A stretch of DNA of 64,000 nt from Chloroflexota bacterium (lineage in GTDB: Bacteria > Chloroflexota > Chloroflexia > Chloroflexales > Herpetosiphonaceae). The stretch spans positions 1-64,000 of the forward strand of contig JAIUOC010000004.1 of NCBI GenBank assembly GCA_020161265.1, written 5' to 3'. The translations under genes were made by a program, and so were the position numbers. Below the pieces are notes generated by a model. The model was not told the origin of the DNA, did no database searches, and was given only the letters and a program-made list of their open reading frames with translations. Within the stretch, counting starts at the first letter, position 1. The number at the start of each line of letters is the position of its first letter. Positions 16,366-23,801 of this stretch are shown one piece after another.

Positions 16366-18239
16366 CCGACGCTGCCGACTTGTTGCAACGAATCGGTGGA
16401 CAACAGGCGCAAGCTCAAGTTGCCACAATTCAACAACAAGTAGCGCAGGCCGCCGCAGCCTTAGCATCACAACATGCTAACGATGCTCGGCAATCTGCTA
16501 GTGCAGCGTCGGAACAATTGATCAAACTTCAGCCATTGCTTGATCGGCTGAAAAGCGCCGAGGCCCAACTTAATGCCGCCGAAGAAAGTTTGGCTGGTTT
16601 AAGCGGCAAACGCGCTAGTGGCGTGAAACAGTTGGTCGCTGAAGGTCAGCAAGTTTTGCAAAATGCTGCGGTGCAAATTAACCAAACTGATGCCAGTGAT
16701 TTGGTCGATGAAGCCGAGCGAATCGCCCAACGCGCCTATAAACTTGGCCCAGATTTCGCTAACACTCAGCAATCGTTCAACCAACGCCTCGAAGCGGTTA
16801 ATGCTCGTGGCTTGGAATTGAACAATCGCCTCGAAGCCAGTCGCAACGAGTTTACGGAAGTCAACCAATATGCTCCCGAATCGTGGAGCGATATTCGTGG
16901 CAACGGCAGCGAGGCAGCTTCGGCTGTGGCCCAAGCCCATCAACTTTGGCAAACTGCCCAAGCCAAAATCGCCCCTGATCAAGATGATTGGGCTGGTGGT
17001 TTGGAAGATTTGGAAACTGCCGAAGGGCGTTTGGTCTATGCGGATACCTTGTTGAGCGCGATTAGCCAGCGCTTGGCCGACTTGCGCGAAGCCCAAAAAA
17101 GTGCAACCCATCAAATTGAAGATGCCAAGCGCGATATTAAGCTTGGTTGGGGCTATGTGCGCAACAACGATGCCGATGTTGGCAAAGTGCCCGAAAAAGC
17201 CTTGAATCAAGCCGAAGCCTTAATTCAAAACGTTGAAAGCCAATTGGCGCGTGAAAAACCAAATTGGATCAGCGTCTTGCAACAGGTTACTCAAGCTCGC
17301 CAATATGCCGACCAAGCTTTGGCTGGCGCTCGTTCTGAAGTTGAAACGATGAACGCCAAGCGTGCTCAAGCCAAAGATTTGGCCAAAGCAGCCCAGGCTG
17401 AGCTAGGCAAATTGCAAAATTTTGCTCAATTACATCCAGTCGAGGCCACGCCTGAGCATCGTAAAAAAATCGATAGCTTGGGTCGCACGCTGAGCGAAGC
17501 TGACACCTCGTTGCTGTCTGCCGATCGCAATGAAGAAGAAGCCCGCGCTGGAGCATTGGATGCGGCGATTGGTGGCTATAACACGGTTATTAGCCAAGCA
17601 GCCCCGTTGTATAGCGCCATGTACGAAACCTTCCAATCGCTGGAAGTCTTGCGGCGCGAAGCTTCAGAGGCGTTTCAAGTTGCCCAACAATCGCTCAACA
17701 ACGCCAATCAATGGTATAACCAATATGGCCATGTGCTGCCGGCAAACTCGAATGGGCGCAGTTTGCTAACCCAAGCCCAACAAACGCTGCGGCAATATAA
17801 CCCCAATGCCAATGCTGAGGAACTTAAAAAGATTGCGGCAAGTGCCCGTGAAGCCAATGGTTATGCCCACCAAGCGGCTCAAATTATCCAAAGTGCTGCC
17901 CAAACCTACCAACAAAGCCATCCTCAACAGTATGGCGGCCAGTATCCAAGTGGCCAATATTCGGGCCATCGCCGCGATCGCGATAACGATTTTGGCGATT
18001 TGCTGACGGGGATGTTTATCGGCTCTATGATGAATAGTGGCGGTAATCATCACCACGGCGGCGGTTGGGGCAGTGGTGGCGGTGGCGGCTGGAGCGGCGG
18101 CGGTAGCTCCAATAGCTCTAGCAGCGACTCCGGTGATTCTGGTGGCGGCTGGGGCGGCATGTTCAGTGGCGGTTCCGGCGATTCCGGCGGCGATTGGGGC
18201 GGCGATAGCAGCTCCGGCGATTCCGGTGGTAGCTGGTAG
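16359..18239 (+). CDS. Continuation of the TPM protein: coiled coil and Gly-rich tail
   Basis: 626 residues starting with helical, Gln/Ala-rich sequence that matches the style of the end of the previous frame. Residues 1-520 are largely coiled coil. About 60 residues with HHHHGGGW-like and GSGG repeats end in SGDSGGSW, the sort of Gly/Ser/Trp tail that closes many single-chain TPM proteins. There is no signal peptide of its own, so alone it would stay in the cytoplasm; joined by a -1 shift it would be the outer part of the secreted protein. No ribosome site is visible before 16359. Confidence 0.65.
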   Translation: MVTDAADLLQRIGGQQAQAQVATIQQQVAQAAAALASQHANDARQSASAASEQLIKLQPLLDRLKSAEAQLNAAEESLAGLSGKRASGVKQLVAEGQQVLQNAAVQINQTDASDLVDEAERIAQRAYKLGPDFANTQQSFNQRLEAVNARGLELNNRLEASRNEFTEVNQYAPESWSDIRGNGSEAASAVAQAHQLWQTAQAKIAPDQDDWAGGLEDLETAEGRLVYADTLLSAISQRLADLREAQKSATHQIEDAKRDIKLGWGYVRNNDADVGKVPEKALNQAEALIQNVESQLAREKPNWISVLQQVTQARQYADQALAGARSEVETMNAKRAQAKDLAKAAQAELGKLQNFAQLHPVEATPEHRKKIDSLGRTLSEADTSLLSADRNEEEARAGALDAAIGGYNTVISQAAPLYSAMYETFQSLEVLRREASEAFQVAQQSLNNANQWYNQYGHVLPANSNGRSLLTQAQQTLRQYNPNANAEELKKIAASAREANGYAHQAAQIIQSAAQTYQQSHPQQYGGQYPSGQYSGHRRDRDNDFGDLLTGMFIGSMMNSGGNHHHGGGWGSGGGGGWSGGGSSNSSSSDSGDSGGGWGGMFSGGSGDSGGDWGGDSSSGDSGGSW

Positions 18240-18247
18240 ATACTTCA

Positions 18248-18285
18248 AGAGCGCTGCACTCGATAATTGAGTGCAGCGCTCTTTG
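18248..18285 (+). terminator. Terminator after the TPM locus
   Basis: A 14-bp perfect stem (18248-18261 with 18269-18282, AGAGCGCTGCACTC / GAGTGCAGCGCTCT) followed by TT. Confidence 0.85.
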
Positions 18286-18288
18286 CTA

Positions 18289-18624
18289 TTAAAATAAGGC
18301 GGGCAGATATACAAAAGCCACAAAAAGTATTGGGATGAGCGGTAGCCCGATGGTAAACCAACGTATAAATTTTGATGTTTCATCAAGGCATATAATTCCA
18401 ATTACCAATAATGATAGAGAGAAAATACCACTAATCAATAGCCCTAGTGATAATGCTACCCGACATATGCCTTCACGATCTGTTCTACATGCAGTCCCAA
18501 CAATAATAGAAAAAAAGCCAATGCAAAAGAAGCTTGTATTTAAAAGATCTAAAACTGCTAATATTATAATGCCGCGTCTTGGTTTCCTAACGGTGCTTGG
18601 CACATGATATTCAGACTTTGGCAT
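18289..18624 (-). CDS. Small membrane protein, YHVP family A
   Basis: About 111 residues with three or four membrane segments (near 20-40, 60-85 and 90-110). It begins MPKSEYHVPST; the ATG at 18624 with AAAGGA upstream is preferred over one at 18645. It resembles the next gene on the strand: the same YHVP start, a Cys-pair loop after the first segment, and a closing Arg-Trp-(T)-hydrophobic-LPL(I/L)P stretch. Only 29 bases separate them, so they form one unit. The function is unknown; the array context suggests a membrane or envelope role. Confidence 0.6.
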   Translation of the reverse strand: MPKSEYHVPSTVRKPRRGIIILAVLDLLNTSFFCIGFFSIIVGTACRTDREGICRVALSLGLLISGIFSLSLLVIGIICLDETSKFIRWFTIGLPLIPILFVAFVYLPALF

Positions 18625-18653
18625 AAAAATCCTTTTTAATTTCAATAATTAAT

Positions 18654-18968
18654 TTATCCCAAAAATGGCACAATATAAATCCCAAGCATTGGCAGCAGCG
18701 GCAAGGCAAGCGTGATCCAGCGCAGTCGTTTCGGGGTTCGATTAAATCGATAAATTCCAATCAACAAGAGGATCATTGAGCTAAGCAAGCTTGGGATGAA
18801 TAAGCCCATAAAACTAAAAACACTGCATTCACTGCGGCTACACTTAAGCATCACAATAATCGCATAGCCAAATAGCCCAACGCTAGCGAGATTGAAAAAG
18901 CACAACAGTTTTATGCCAAATGTACTACGTGGCTGGTTGTTTGGCACATGATAATTTGGCTCTTGCAT
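18654..18968 (-). CDS. Small membrane protein, YHVP family A
   Basis: 104 residues, beginning MQEPNYHVPNNQP, with membrane segments near 20-40, 52-72 and 85-103. A short loop with two Cys follows the first segment, and RLRWITLALPLLP closes the protein. It is a paralogue of the gene at 18289. A terminator separates it from the 19024 gene upstream, so it probably has its own promoter, which I could not identify. Confidence 0.6.
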   Translation of the reverse strand: MQEPNYHVPNNQPRSTFGIKLLCFFNLASVGLFGYAIIVMLKCSRSECSVFSFMGLFIPSLLSSMILLLIGIYRFNRTPKRLRWITLALPLLPMLGIYIVPFLG

Positions 18969-18991
18969 CTTAAATGCTCAAATATAAAAGA

Positions 18992-19017
18992 GACTCAGAG
19001 CAATTGTACTCTGAGTC
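18992..19017 (-). terminator. Terminator of the 19512-19024 unit
   Basis: GACTCAGAG (18992-19000) pairs perfectly with CTCTGAGTC (19009-19017). On the minus strand it is followed by CTCTTTTATA, just past the stop of the 19024 gene. Confidence 0.8.
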
Positions 19018-19023
19018 ATCCAA

Positions 19024-19503
19024 TTACAGATATTCGCTTGTTGTTTCGTTAAGCAGATTTGGTAAGACTAAACGGACCAACACGCCGCTGATCACAATCG
19101 CAATTGGGTGCAAAATCAAAGGCCACAAAGCGATATCGCTGGAATCAGCTTGAATCATCAGCCAACGAACACCAAATAGAATTCCCACGATCAGCGCTGG
19201 CAATAGCCAAACCAACCATTTTTCGGCTTGTTGCTGTGGATCAAGCCAACGTCGCCAACTGTAAATGCCAAGGGCTAAGATTAAACCCTCGGCGAACCCA
19301 AACCCCAACCCAAAAACCGCCCCAAAGCCCAGTGCCAAACCTGCTGCGGGCAAAAATAGGGGGCTGCTAATTCCGAGTAAACTGAGGCAAAAACCGTAGG
19401 CTGCCCCAGCTAAGCAACCAATTGCCATACCAAAACCAAGGCTAAATTTGCTGACTGTCCAGAGATTGGGCTTAGGGTAGGCCGAAAGCGTGGGTTGAAG
19501 CAT
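19024..19503 (-). CDS. Small Gly-zipper membrane protein, family B
   Basis: 159 residues with about five membrane segments and many Gly-x3-Gly spacings, the pattern seen where helices pack tightly. The marker motif is IYSWRRWLDP near residue 83. It is a paralogue of 19512, 20086 and 20634. It starts 8 bases after the stop of the 19512 gene and so is the second gene of that unit. The N-terminus (MLQPTLSAYPKP) differs from YHVP proteins. The function is unknown. Confidence 0.6.
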   Translation of the reverse strand: MLQPTLSAYPKPNLWTVSKFSLGFGMAIGCLAGAAYGFCLSLLGISSPLFLPAAGLALGFGAVFGLGFGFAEGLILALGIYSWRRWLDPQQQAEKWLVWLLPALIVGILFGVRWLMIQADSSDIALWPLILHPIAIVISGVLVRLVLPNLLNETTSEYL

Positions 19504-19511
19504 AACCTCTC

Positions 19512-20006
19512 CTATTCAATCGAGTCTATTCCATCTAAAAATAATGGTAAGAATAATAGCAAGAAGAAACTCATCAGCCAATTGGGATAACGAATAAAAA
19601 TATAAAAGTAAAACAGCTGAGTTTCGCGACCGAAAAACAAGCCAATATATTCGCTCAGCGAGTAGTTGGCCGCAAAAAATGGATACCAACTGAGGCAGTG
19701 CAAACAACTTAACATGATTGGCGTTAGCAGCCATAAGCCGAGATTGCCGATAAAATTTGCCGCAACCCATCTGCGCCAATTGTAGATGATGATTGCCACA
19801 ATTGGGCTGCCAATCACGCCCATTAAAAACCCATAAACTAAGCCAATGATAGCTGCCGGCAAGCCAATAAAAACATGAAATCCCGCACCAAGCCCAAAAC
19901 CATAGATGCTACCGATAATCGTGCCTAAACGGATGCCATAGCCAAAACAATCATCGATCAATTGATCAAGGCTGGGTTTAGGAAGATCACTCTGTTGACG
20001 ATTCAT
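19512..20006 (-). CDS. Small Gly-zipper membrane protein, family B
   Basis: 164 residues with the family layout: a C-F-x-x-G-I-x-LG segment, a Gly-rich membrane pair, IIIYNWRRWV near residue 80, then more hydrophobic segments and a final LFLPLFLDG. The ribosome region GGGAGTATCTCAG before the ATG at 20006 is the same as before the 20559 start. The first of three direct-repeat promoters lies just upstream (20049-20080). The function is unknown. Confidence 0.6.
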   Translation of the reverse strand: MNRQQSDLPKPSLDQLIDDCFGYGIRLGTIIGSIYGFGLGAGFHVFIGLPAAIIGLVYGFLMGVIGSPIVAIIIYNWRRWVAANFIGNLGLWLLTPIMLSCLHCLSWYPFFAANYSLSEYIGLFFGRETQLFYFYIFIRYPNWLMSFFLLLFLPLFLDGIDSIE

Positions 20007-20048
20007 CTGAGATACTCCCGATTAAAGCAGATTTTTCGCTTAAACGGA

Positions 20049-20080
20049 AGTATCTCGCGGCCATGTTACAGGACTGTTAC
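20049..20080 (-). promoter_or_regulatory. Direct-repeat promoter 1 of the membrane-protein array
   Basis: On the minus strand: GTAAC (20080-20076), 6 bases, GTAAC (20069-20065), 10 bases, GATACT (20054-20049). The two GTAAC repeats are 11 bases apart, one helix turn, and the repeat covers the place of a -35 box. The same layout occurs at 20599 and 21150. It looks like a site for an OmpR/PhoB-type activator. Confidence 0.65.
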
Positions 20081-20085
20081 ATAGT

Positions 20086-20559
20086 TCAATCAAGTGGCCG
20101 GGTTTCGGAGAGAATGCTAGGGATGACGATAATCAACGTCATGCTCATAATAATACATGGCCAGCTTACAAAGATACTTAAATAACTATATTTAGTAACA
20201 CTTTGGAGCAGCAATTTAAGATACAAACCAAAATCGCCAAATGAATTGATATGATAGGCAACGACAATATAGGTCGCACTAAGCGGCAACGGAGCTAACC
20301 AGCGGATAGCGCGTTCGTCAAATTGATATGGATTGAGCCATTTACGCCAAGCAAAAATACATAGTGCTAAAATAAGCCCGCCGATAAACCCTGCGACTAG
20401 CCCAATTAAAAAGCCAACTGGCAAGCCAAAAATCAAACCTGCTAATAATCCATAACCAGAGCCAAGCATAGTTCCAAGCTTCATCCCACGCTGTACACAT
20501 TCAGTAAAAATAAGCCTAAAATGAGATTTTCCAAGCTGATTCGTAGAAACTTGATACAT
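20086..20559 (-). CDS. Small Gly-zipper membrane protein, family B
   Basis: 157 residues, starting MYQVSTNQ. Gly-x3-Gly helices run from about 33 to 75, followed by CIFAWRKWLNP, and the protein closes with WPCIIMSMTLIIVIPSIL. It has about five membrane segments and is a paralogue of the genes on either side. The start at 20559 has GGGAG spaced 9 bases upstream. It is the only gene of its unit between two direct-repeat promoters. The function is unknown. Confidence 0.6.
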   Translation of the reverse strand: MYQVSTNQLGKSHFRLIFTECVQRGMKLGTMLGSGYGLLAGLIFGLPVGFLIGLVAGFIGGLILALCIFAWRKWLNPYQFDERAIRWLAPLPLSATYIVVAYHINSFGDFGLYLKLLLQSVTKYSYLSIFVSWPCIIMSMTLIIVIPSILSETRPLD

Positions 20560-20598
20560 CTGAGATACTCCCTTATAAAATTACCTTCGCTCACAAAG

Positions 20599-20630
20599 AG
20601 TATCGCAAACCCCTGTTACACCAGCGTTAC
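20599..20630 (-). promoter_or_regulatory. Direct-repeat promoter 2 of the membrane-protein array
   Basis: On the minus strand: GTAAC (20630-20626), 6 bases, GTAAC (20619-20615), 10 bases, GATACT (20604-20599). The flanks (GCTGGT between repeats and a GAGCGAAG block after the -10) match the promoter at 21150 almost base for base. Confidence 0.7.
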
Positions 20631-20633
20631 AAA

Positions 20634-21107
20634 TTATGGTGTCTGACTTTTATCAAGGATGATTGGGAGTCCGATCATCATCGTGACAGTAATGATCAAA
20701 CTTGGCCAGGTCACAAACCGACTCAATTGATTGGATACTGTCATGTTTGCCAAAAGTTCATAGAAATATTCACCCAAGTTGTCTTGCTGAGCAAGTAGAC
20801 CATAGCCCGCTAGGCTATAAACCGAAACAATACTTAAGGGAGCAAACCAATACAGATGGTATAAATTTAGATTGCGTGACTGAAACAATTGCTGCCAAGC
20901 ATAAATCACAATAGCTAAGATCACACTCCCAACGACCCCGACGATACCACCGATAATTCCAGCCACAATCAGGCCATAAATTGCGGTGAAATAATAGCCA
21001 TAGATTGCGCCAATCGAAACACCAAGCCCAGGCCCACGTTGAATACATGCATCAAAAATGCTTTCGAATGATGATTGAATGTTAGGGTTGTTAGGAACAT
21101 GATACAT
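20634..21107 (-). CDS. Small Gly-zipper membrane protein, family B with YHVPNN start
   Basis: 157 residues. It begins MYHVPNNPN, the same start as the family A protein at 18654, but the body is family B: Gly-rich helices from 30 to 75, IVIYAWQQLF, and a WPSLIITVTMMIGLPIIL end. It therefore joins the two families. AAGGAG lies before the ATG at 21107. It heads the array on the minus strand, with the third direct-repeat promoter upstream. The function is unknown. Confidence 0.6.
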   Translation of the reverse strand: MYHVPNNPNIQSSFESIFDACIQRGPGLGVSIGAIYGYYFTAIYGLIVAGIIGGIVGVVGSVILAIVIYAWQQLFQSRNLNLYHLYWFAPLSIVSVYSLAGYGLLAQQDNLGEYFYELLANMTVSNQLSRFVTWPSLIITVTMMIGLPIILDKSQTP

Positions 21108-21149
21108 AGCTCAGACTCCTTGATAACTTGAAAATCTTCGCTCACAAGG

Positions 21150-21181
21150 AGTATCGCAAAGCCCTGTTACACCAGCGTTAC
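21150..21181 (-). promoter_or_regulatory. Direct-repeat promoter 3 of the membrane-protein array
   Basis: On the minus strand: GTAAC (21181-21177), 6 bases, GTAAC (21170-21166), 10 bases, GATACT (21155-21150). Spacing is identical to the other two sites. Confidence 0.7.
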
Positions 21182-21292
21182 AAGCCAAAGCTGCATGAAA
21201 AACTTTTTTGATCAATCAACGTATTGGGTTATAGTGGAATTTGGTATAAACATCTACTCAATGAGAGACCGATTTCAGCATGGGAGAGATGC

Positions 21293-23293
21293 ATGTTTAA
21301 GCACGTTCGTTCGATAATCATCATTGGATTGGGGTTAGTGGCAATTGCTGGTTTTTTATATTTTGGGCGGAGAAACCAATTAGGCTCAACTAGAACTTAT
21401 ATTGCTACAGGATCGCCACTTGATTTTAGCCAACAGCACTGTGAGGAGATCCTCTATGGTCCTGGCTATAGCGACGTATACATTATTACTTCAGATACTG
21501 AAATTGAATCCCGCCCAACCGATCAAATTAGTATTCCAATCTCAGGGACAGCTGGATACATGCTTTGGTTTAGTTATAACGGCTATCATTATGAAAAAGC
21601 ATGCCCCGATCCACTTGATGTAGCAGATACGAATATTGATCGATGGCAATTAGTAAAAGGGCAATTGCATAAGCTTCGTAATGAAAGGGGGATTGAGCTT
21701 TTTTCTGATCCACTCACCGACAAACTATATACTGGGTTTTATCTCGCTGAGAATACTCATGAGCATCTATTTACGCTTGAAACCAAGTTGCTGATGGAAG
21801 ATCGGATTGAAGCAGATACCAAAGAACATGCTGCTGGTTTGGTATTTCGCGTCCCTGCTTTAGCAAATCCTGAACGGGCAACTGGTTATGGCGTAACGTT
21901 GACTACCAAAGGCCCAACCGGCCAACCAGCGGTAAAGCTATTCAAATTTGACTCGGCTGCCACAATTATCCAGGTTGTGCCATTGGAAGTGCAAACAGAC
22001 CAACTCTATCAACTCAAAGTTGCCGTATCGCCAGCCCCCGACCCACGGATCAAGGTTTGGGTTGATGGTAATTTGATGATCGACGTAGCTGATCCTGATC
22101 CGAATACCATTGGCTATGCTGGATTAATGGTCAATAACGAAGTCGCACACTTTGACCATGTTTATCTTAACAATCAAGGTTCTCCGCTGGCGGCTAGTGC
22201 GGTGCAAACCAACCTCGTAGCACCTTGGGTTAAATTGCCGTTGACTGACCCATGGCTTGAAATTGCTGATACGCTGCGGGGCACCGGGGCTGGCGATAGT
22301 TTTTATATTGCCGATAGCAACACCGCCAATGGCCAATTGAGTGCTGATATTCAGTTTGATCCAGAGCAGCCTGCAACTGCTGCCTTGCTGTTTCGCGTAG
22401 AAGATAAGCTTGCCCCAACCAATGGCAGTTATGGAGTTGGCATTTCAACGATTGATGGCGGCGAAATTAAATTATTCAAGTTCCCCTATCAGCCGATCAA
22501 AATTGTGAAGACTCCAATTATGCCAGGTCAGCAATATACGCTGAATGTAGAATTTATTGGCCCATACCTCAAAGTGCTGCTGAATGGGCAGACCGTGATT
22601 GACTATACAATGGATAGTAGTTATATCGAGGGTTTTGTTGGCTTGAGTGTATATAATTCAGCAGCAAACTTTAAAAATATCCAACTCACCCAGCCCGCAT
22701 TGATTGAAAACTTCGCAACCAACTTGGCCGAACCGTGGCAGGTTAGCGATCTTGTGTGGCCAGCGAATGCTCTAGCCGCTCAGAAAATCAAGCGTGGTTT
22801 GTTGCTCTCCGCCATTGATAATGGGTTTTATCTATCCAATACTCCAACACCCGATCAATTTATTTTTGAAAGTGACATCCTGTTGGTTGCCGACCCAGTC
22901 CATGAACAAGCAACAGCTGGTTTGGTCATGTTTAGCGAATCTCGTGATACGAGCGAATCTATTGGTCCTGCGACTAAGGAAGCGCTGATTGTGTATATGA
23001 GTAGCAACAATGGTGGCGAGCTGGGCTTATTTGAGTACCCTGATCCAAAGGGAGGATTAGTGCGGTATGCTGATGTCCCCTTGGCCCGTTGTCAGCTCCC
23101 AATTCAAAAAGATGTCGTGTACAAGCTGAAAGTCAGCTATGATCGGTATGCTCAAATGACGATCTCACTGGATGGTCAAGCTTGTTTCAAGCATACTCTA
23201 GCAAAGCCGTATTCTGGTGGTTACGTTGGGTTGGCTATGCGCGAGGGCAATGCGCTCTTCAATAATACATTTGTGCTCACGCCTTTAAAATAA
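21293..23293 (+). CDS. Membrane-anchored protein with three concanavalin A-like modules
   Basis: 666 residues. Residues 8-25 are a membrane anchor or signal. After an N-terminal region with Cys residues, three modules of about 180 residues follow. Each has a Y-G-V/A-(x)-hydrophobic strand, LFK/EF/YP-type strand, a Y-x-L-K/N-V strand and an L-(N/D)-G-Q-type turn, which fits laminin-G or family-32-C-terminal beta-sandwich domains. Such modules usually bind glycans; no catalytic residues were recognised. The ATG at 21293 has GGGAGA upstream; an earlier in-frame start at 21224 lacks a ribosome site. It is divergent from the membrane-protein array. Confidence 0.65.
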   Translation: MFKHVRSIIIIGLGLVAIAGFLYFGRRNQLGSTRTYIATGSPLDFSQQHCEEILYGPGYSDVYIITSDTEIESRPTDQISIPISGTAGYMLWFSYNGYHYEKACPDPLDVADTNIDRWQLVKGQLHKLRNERGIELFSDPLTDKLYTGFYLAENTHEHLFTLETKLLMEDRIEADTKEHAAGLVFRVPALANPERATGYGVTLTTKGPTGQPAVKLFKFDSAATIIQVVPLEVQTDQLYQLKVAVSPAPDPRIKVWVDGNLMIDVADPDPNTIGYAGLMVNNEVAHFDHVYLNNQGSPLAASAVQTNLVAPWVKLPLTDPWLEIADTLRGTGAGDSFYIADSNTANGQLSADIQFDPEQPATAALLFRVEDKLAPTNGSYGVGISTIDGGEIKLFKFPYQPIKIVKTPIMPGQQYTLNVEFIGPYLKVLLNGQTVIDYTMDSSYIEGFVGLSVYNSAANFKNIQLTQPALIENFATNLAEPWQVSDLVWPANALAAQKIKRGLLLSAIDNGFYLSNTPTPDQFIFESDILLVADPVHEQATAGLVMFSESRDTSESIGPATKEALIVYMSSNNGGELGLFEYPDPKGGLVRYADVPLARCQLPIQKDVVYKLKVSYDRYAQMTISLDGQACFKHTLAKPYSGGYVGLAMREGNALFNNTFVLTPLK

Positions 23294-23314
23294 AACATGG
23301 TTGATCACGCGTCT

Positions 23315-23356
23315 GCAAGCAAGCCCTGAAACCAGTAGAATTCAGGGTTTGCTTGC
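23315..23356 (+). terminator. Hairpin after the beta-sandwich gene
   Basis: GCAAGCAAGCCCTGAA (23315-23330) pairs with TTCAGGGTTTGCTTGC (23341-23356), with one G-T. No T-run follows, so termination is likely but not certain. Confidence 0.55.
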
Positions 23357-23371
23357 AAGCAAGAGCTAAAT

Positions 23372-23400
23372 TTGCAAAATAAAACGAGCTGTGCTATACT
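23372..23400 (+). promoter_or_regulatory. Promoter of the tRNA cluster
   Basis: TTGCAA (23372-23377), 17 bases, TATACT (23395-23400), with a TG two bases before the -10. The first tRNA starts 36 bases later. Confidence 0.75.
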
Positions 23401-23436
23401 TTCAAACGTTGCTGAAACGCAACGCAAACTCAACGC

Positions 23437-23512
23437 GACTCCGTAGCTCAGTGGATAGAGCGTTTCCCTGCGGAGGAAAAGGTCGGGCGTTCGACTCGCC
23501 CCGGAGTCGCCA
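23437..23512 (+). tRNA. tRNA-Arg (anticodon GCG), copy 1
   Basis: A 76-base cloverleaf with acceptor GACTCCG/CGGAGTC, D-arm GCTC/GAGC, anticodon stem TTTCC/GGAAA and loop CTGCGGA. The anticodon is therefore GCG (Arg, CGC). The T-arm is GGGCG/CGCCC, the discriminator is G and CCA is encoded. A second identical copy lies at 23690. GCG is unusual because most bacteria read CGN codons with ACG. Confidence 0.9.
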
Positions 23513-23537
23513 CTTATTTACAATCAAAACCCCACTA

Positions 23538-23629
23538 GGGAAGGTGGCAGAGTCCGGTTGAATGTACCGCCCTCGAAATGCGGCAAGGTGTAAAAACCTT
23601 CGTGGGTTCGAATCCCACCCTTCCCGCCA
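23538..23629 (+). tRNA. tRNA-Ser (anticodon CGA)
   Basis: A 92-base class II tRNA with acceptor GGGAAGG/CCTTCCC, a long variable arm (AAGGT...ACCTT), anticodon loop CTCGAAA giving CGA, T-arm GTGGG/CCCAC and encoded CCA. The last pair of the anticodon stem is C-T, a mismatch. It reads UCG. Confidence 0.9.
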
Positions 23630-23639
23630 CCAACATGGC

Positions 23640-23660
23640 AGCACTCGAAAGTGCTTTTTT
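23640..23660 (+). terminator. Terminator after tRNA-Ser
   Basis: AGCACT / AGTGCT stem with loop CGAA (23640-23655), then seven T. Confidence 0.8.
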
Positions 23661-23689
23661 TATTTAATGCAGGCTATATTCTAAAATGC

Positions 23690-23765
23690 GACTCCGTAGC
23701 TCAGTGGATAGAGCGTTTCCCTGCGGAGGAAAAGGTCGGGCGTTCGACTCGCCCCGGAGTCGCCA
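23690..23765 (+). tRNA. tRNA-Arg (anticodon GCG), copy 2
   Basis: Identical over all 76 bases to the copy at 23437, with CCA encoded. A TATATT at 23675-23680 could be its own -10, and it lies after the tRNA-Ser terminator, so it is probably transcribed separately. Confidence 0.9.
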
Positions 23766-23774
23766 CTCACTAAC

Positions 23775-23799
23775 AAAAAGCACCGTAGGGTGTTTTTTT
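23775..23799. terminator. Terminator between tRNA-Arg and pnuC
   Basis: CACC/GGTG stem with GTAG loop, flanked by AAAAA and TTTTTTT, working in both directions for the tRNA and the convergent pnuC. Confidence 0.7.
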
Positions 23800-23801
23800 G
23801 T

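Noticed and set aside
17766..18401. Minus-strand frame of 211 residues over the end of the TPM locus
   Set aside because: It is the mirror of the Gly/Ser-rich tail, gives Ala/Thr/Ile low complexity, has no ribosome site and runs through a strong terminator.
18289..21181. A two-component regulator gene beside the GTAAC promoters
   Set aside because: I looked for a kinase or OmpR-type regulator next to the array and in the rest of the window and found none; the regulator must lie elsewhere if it exists.
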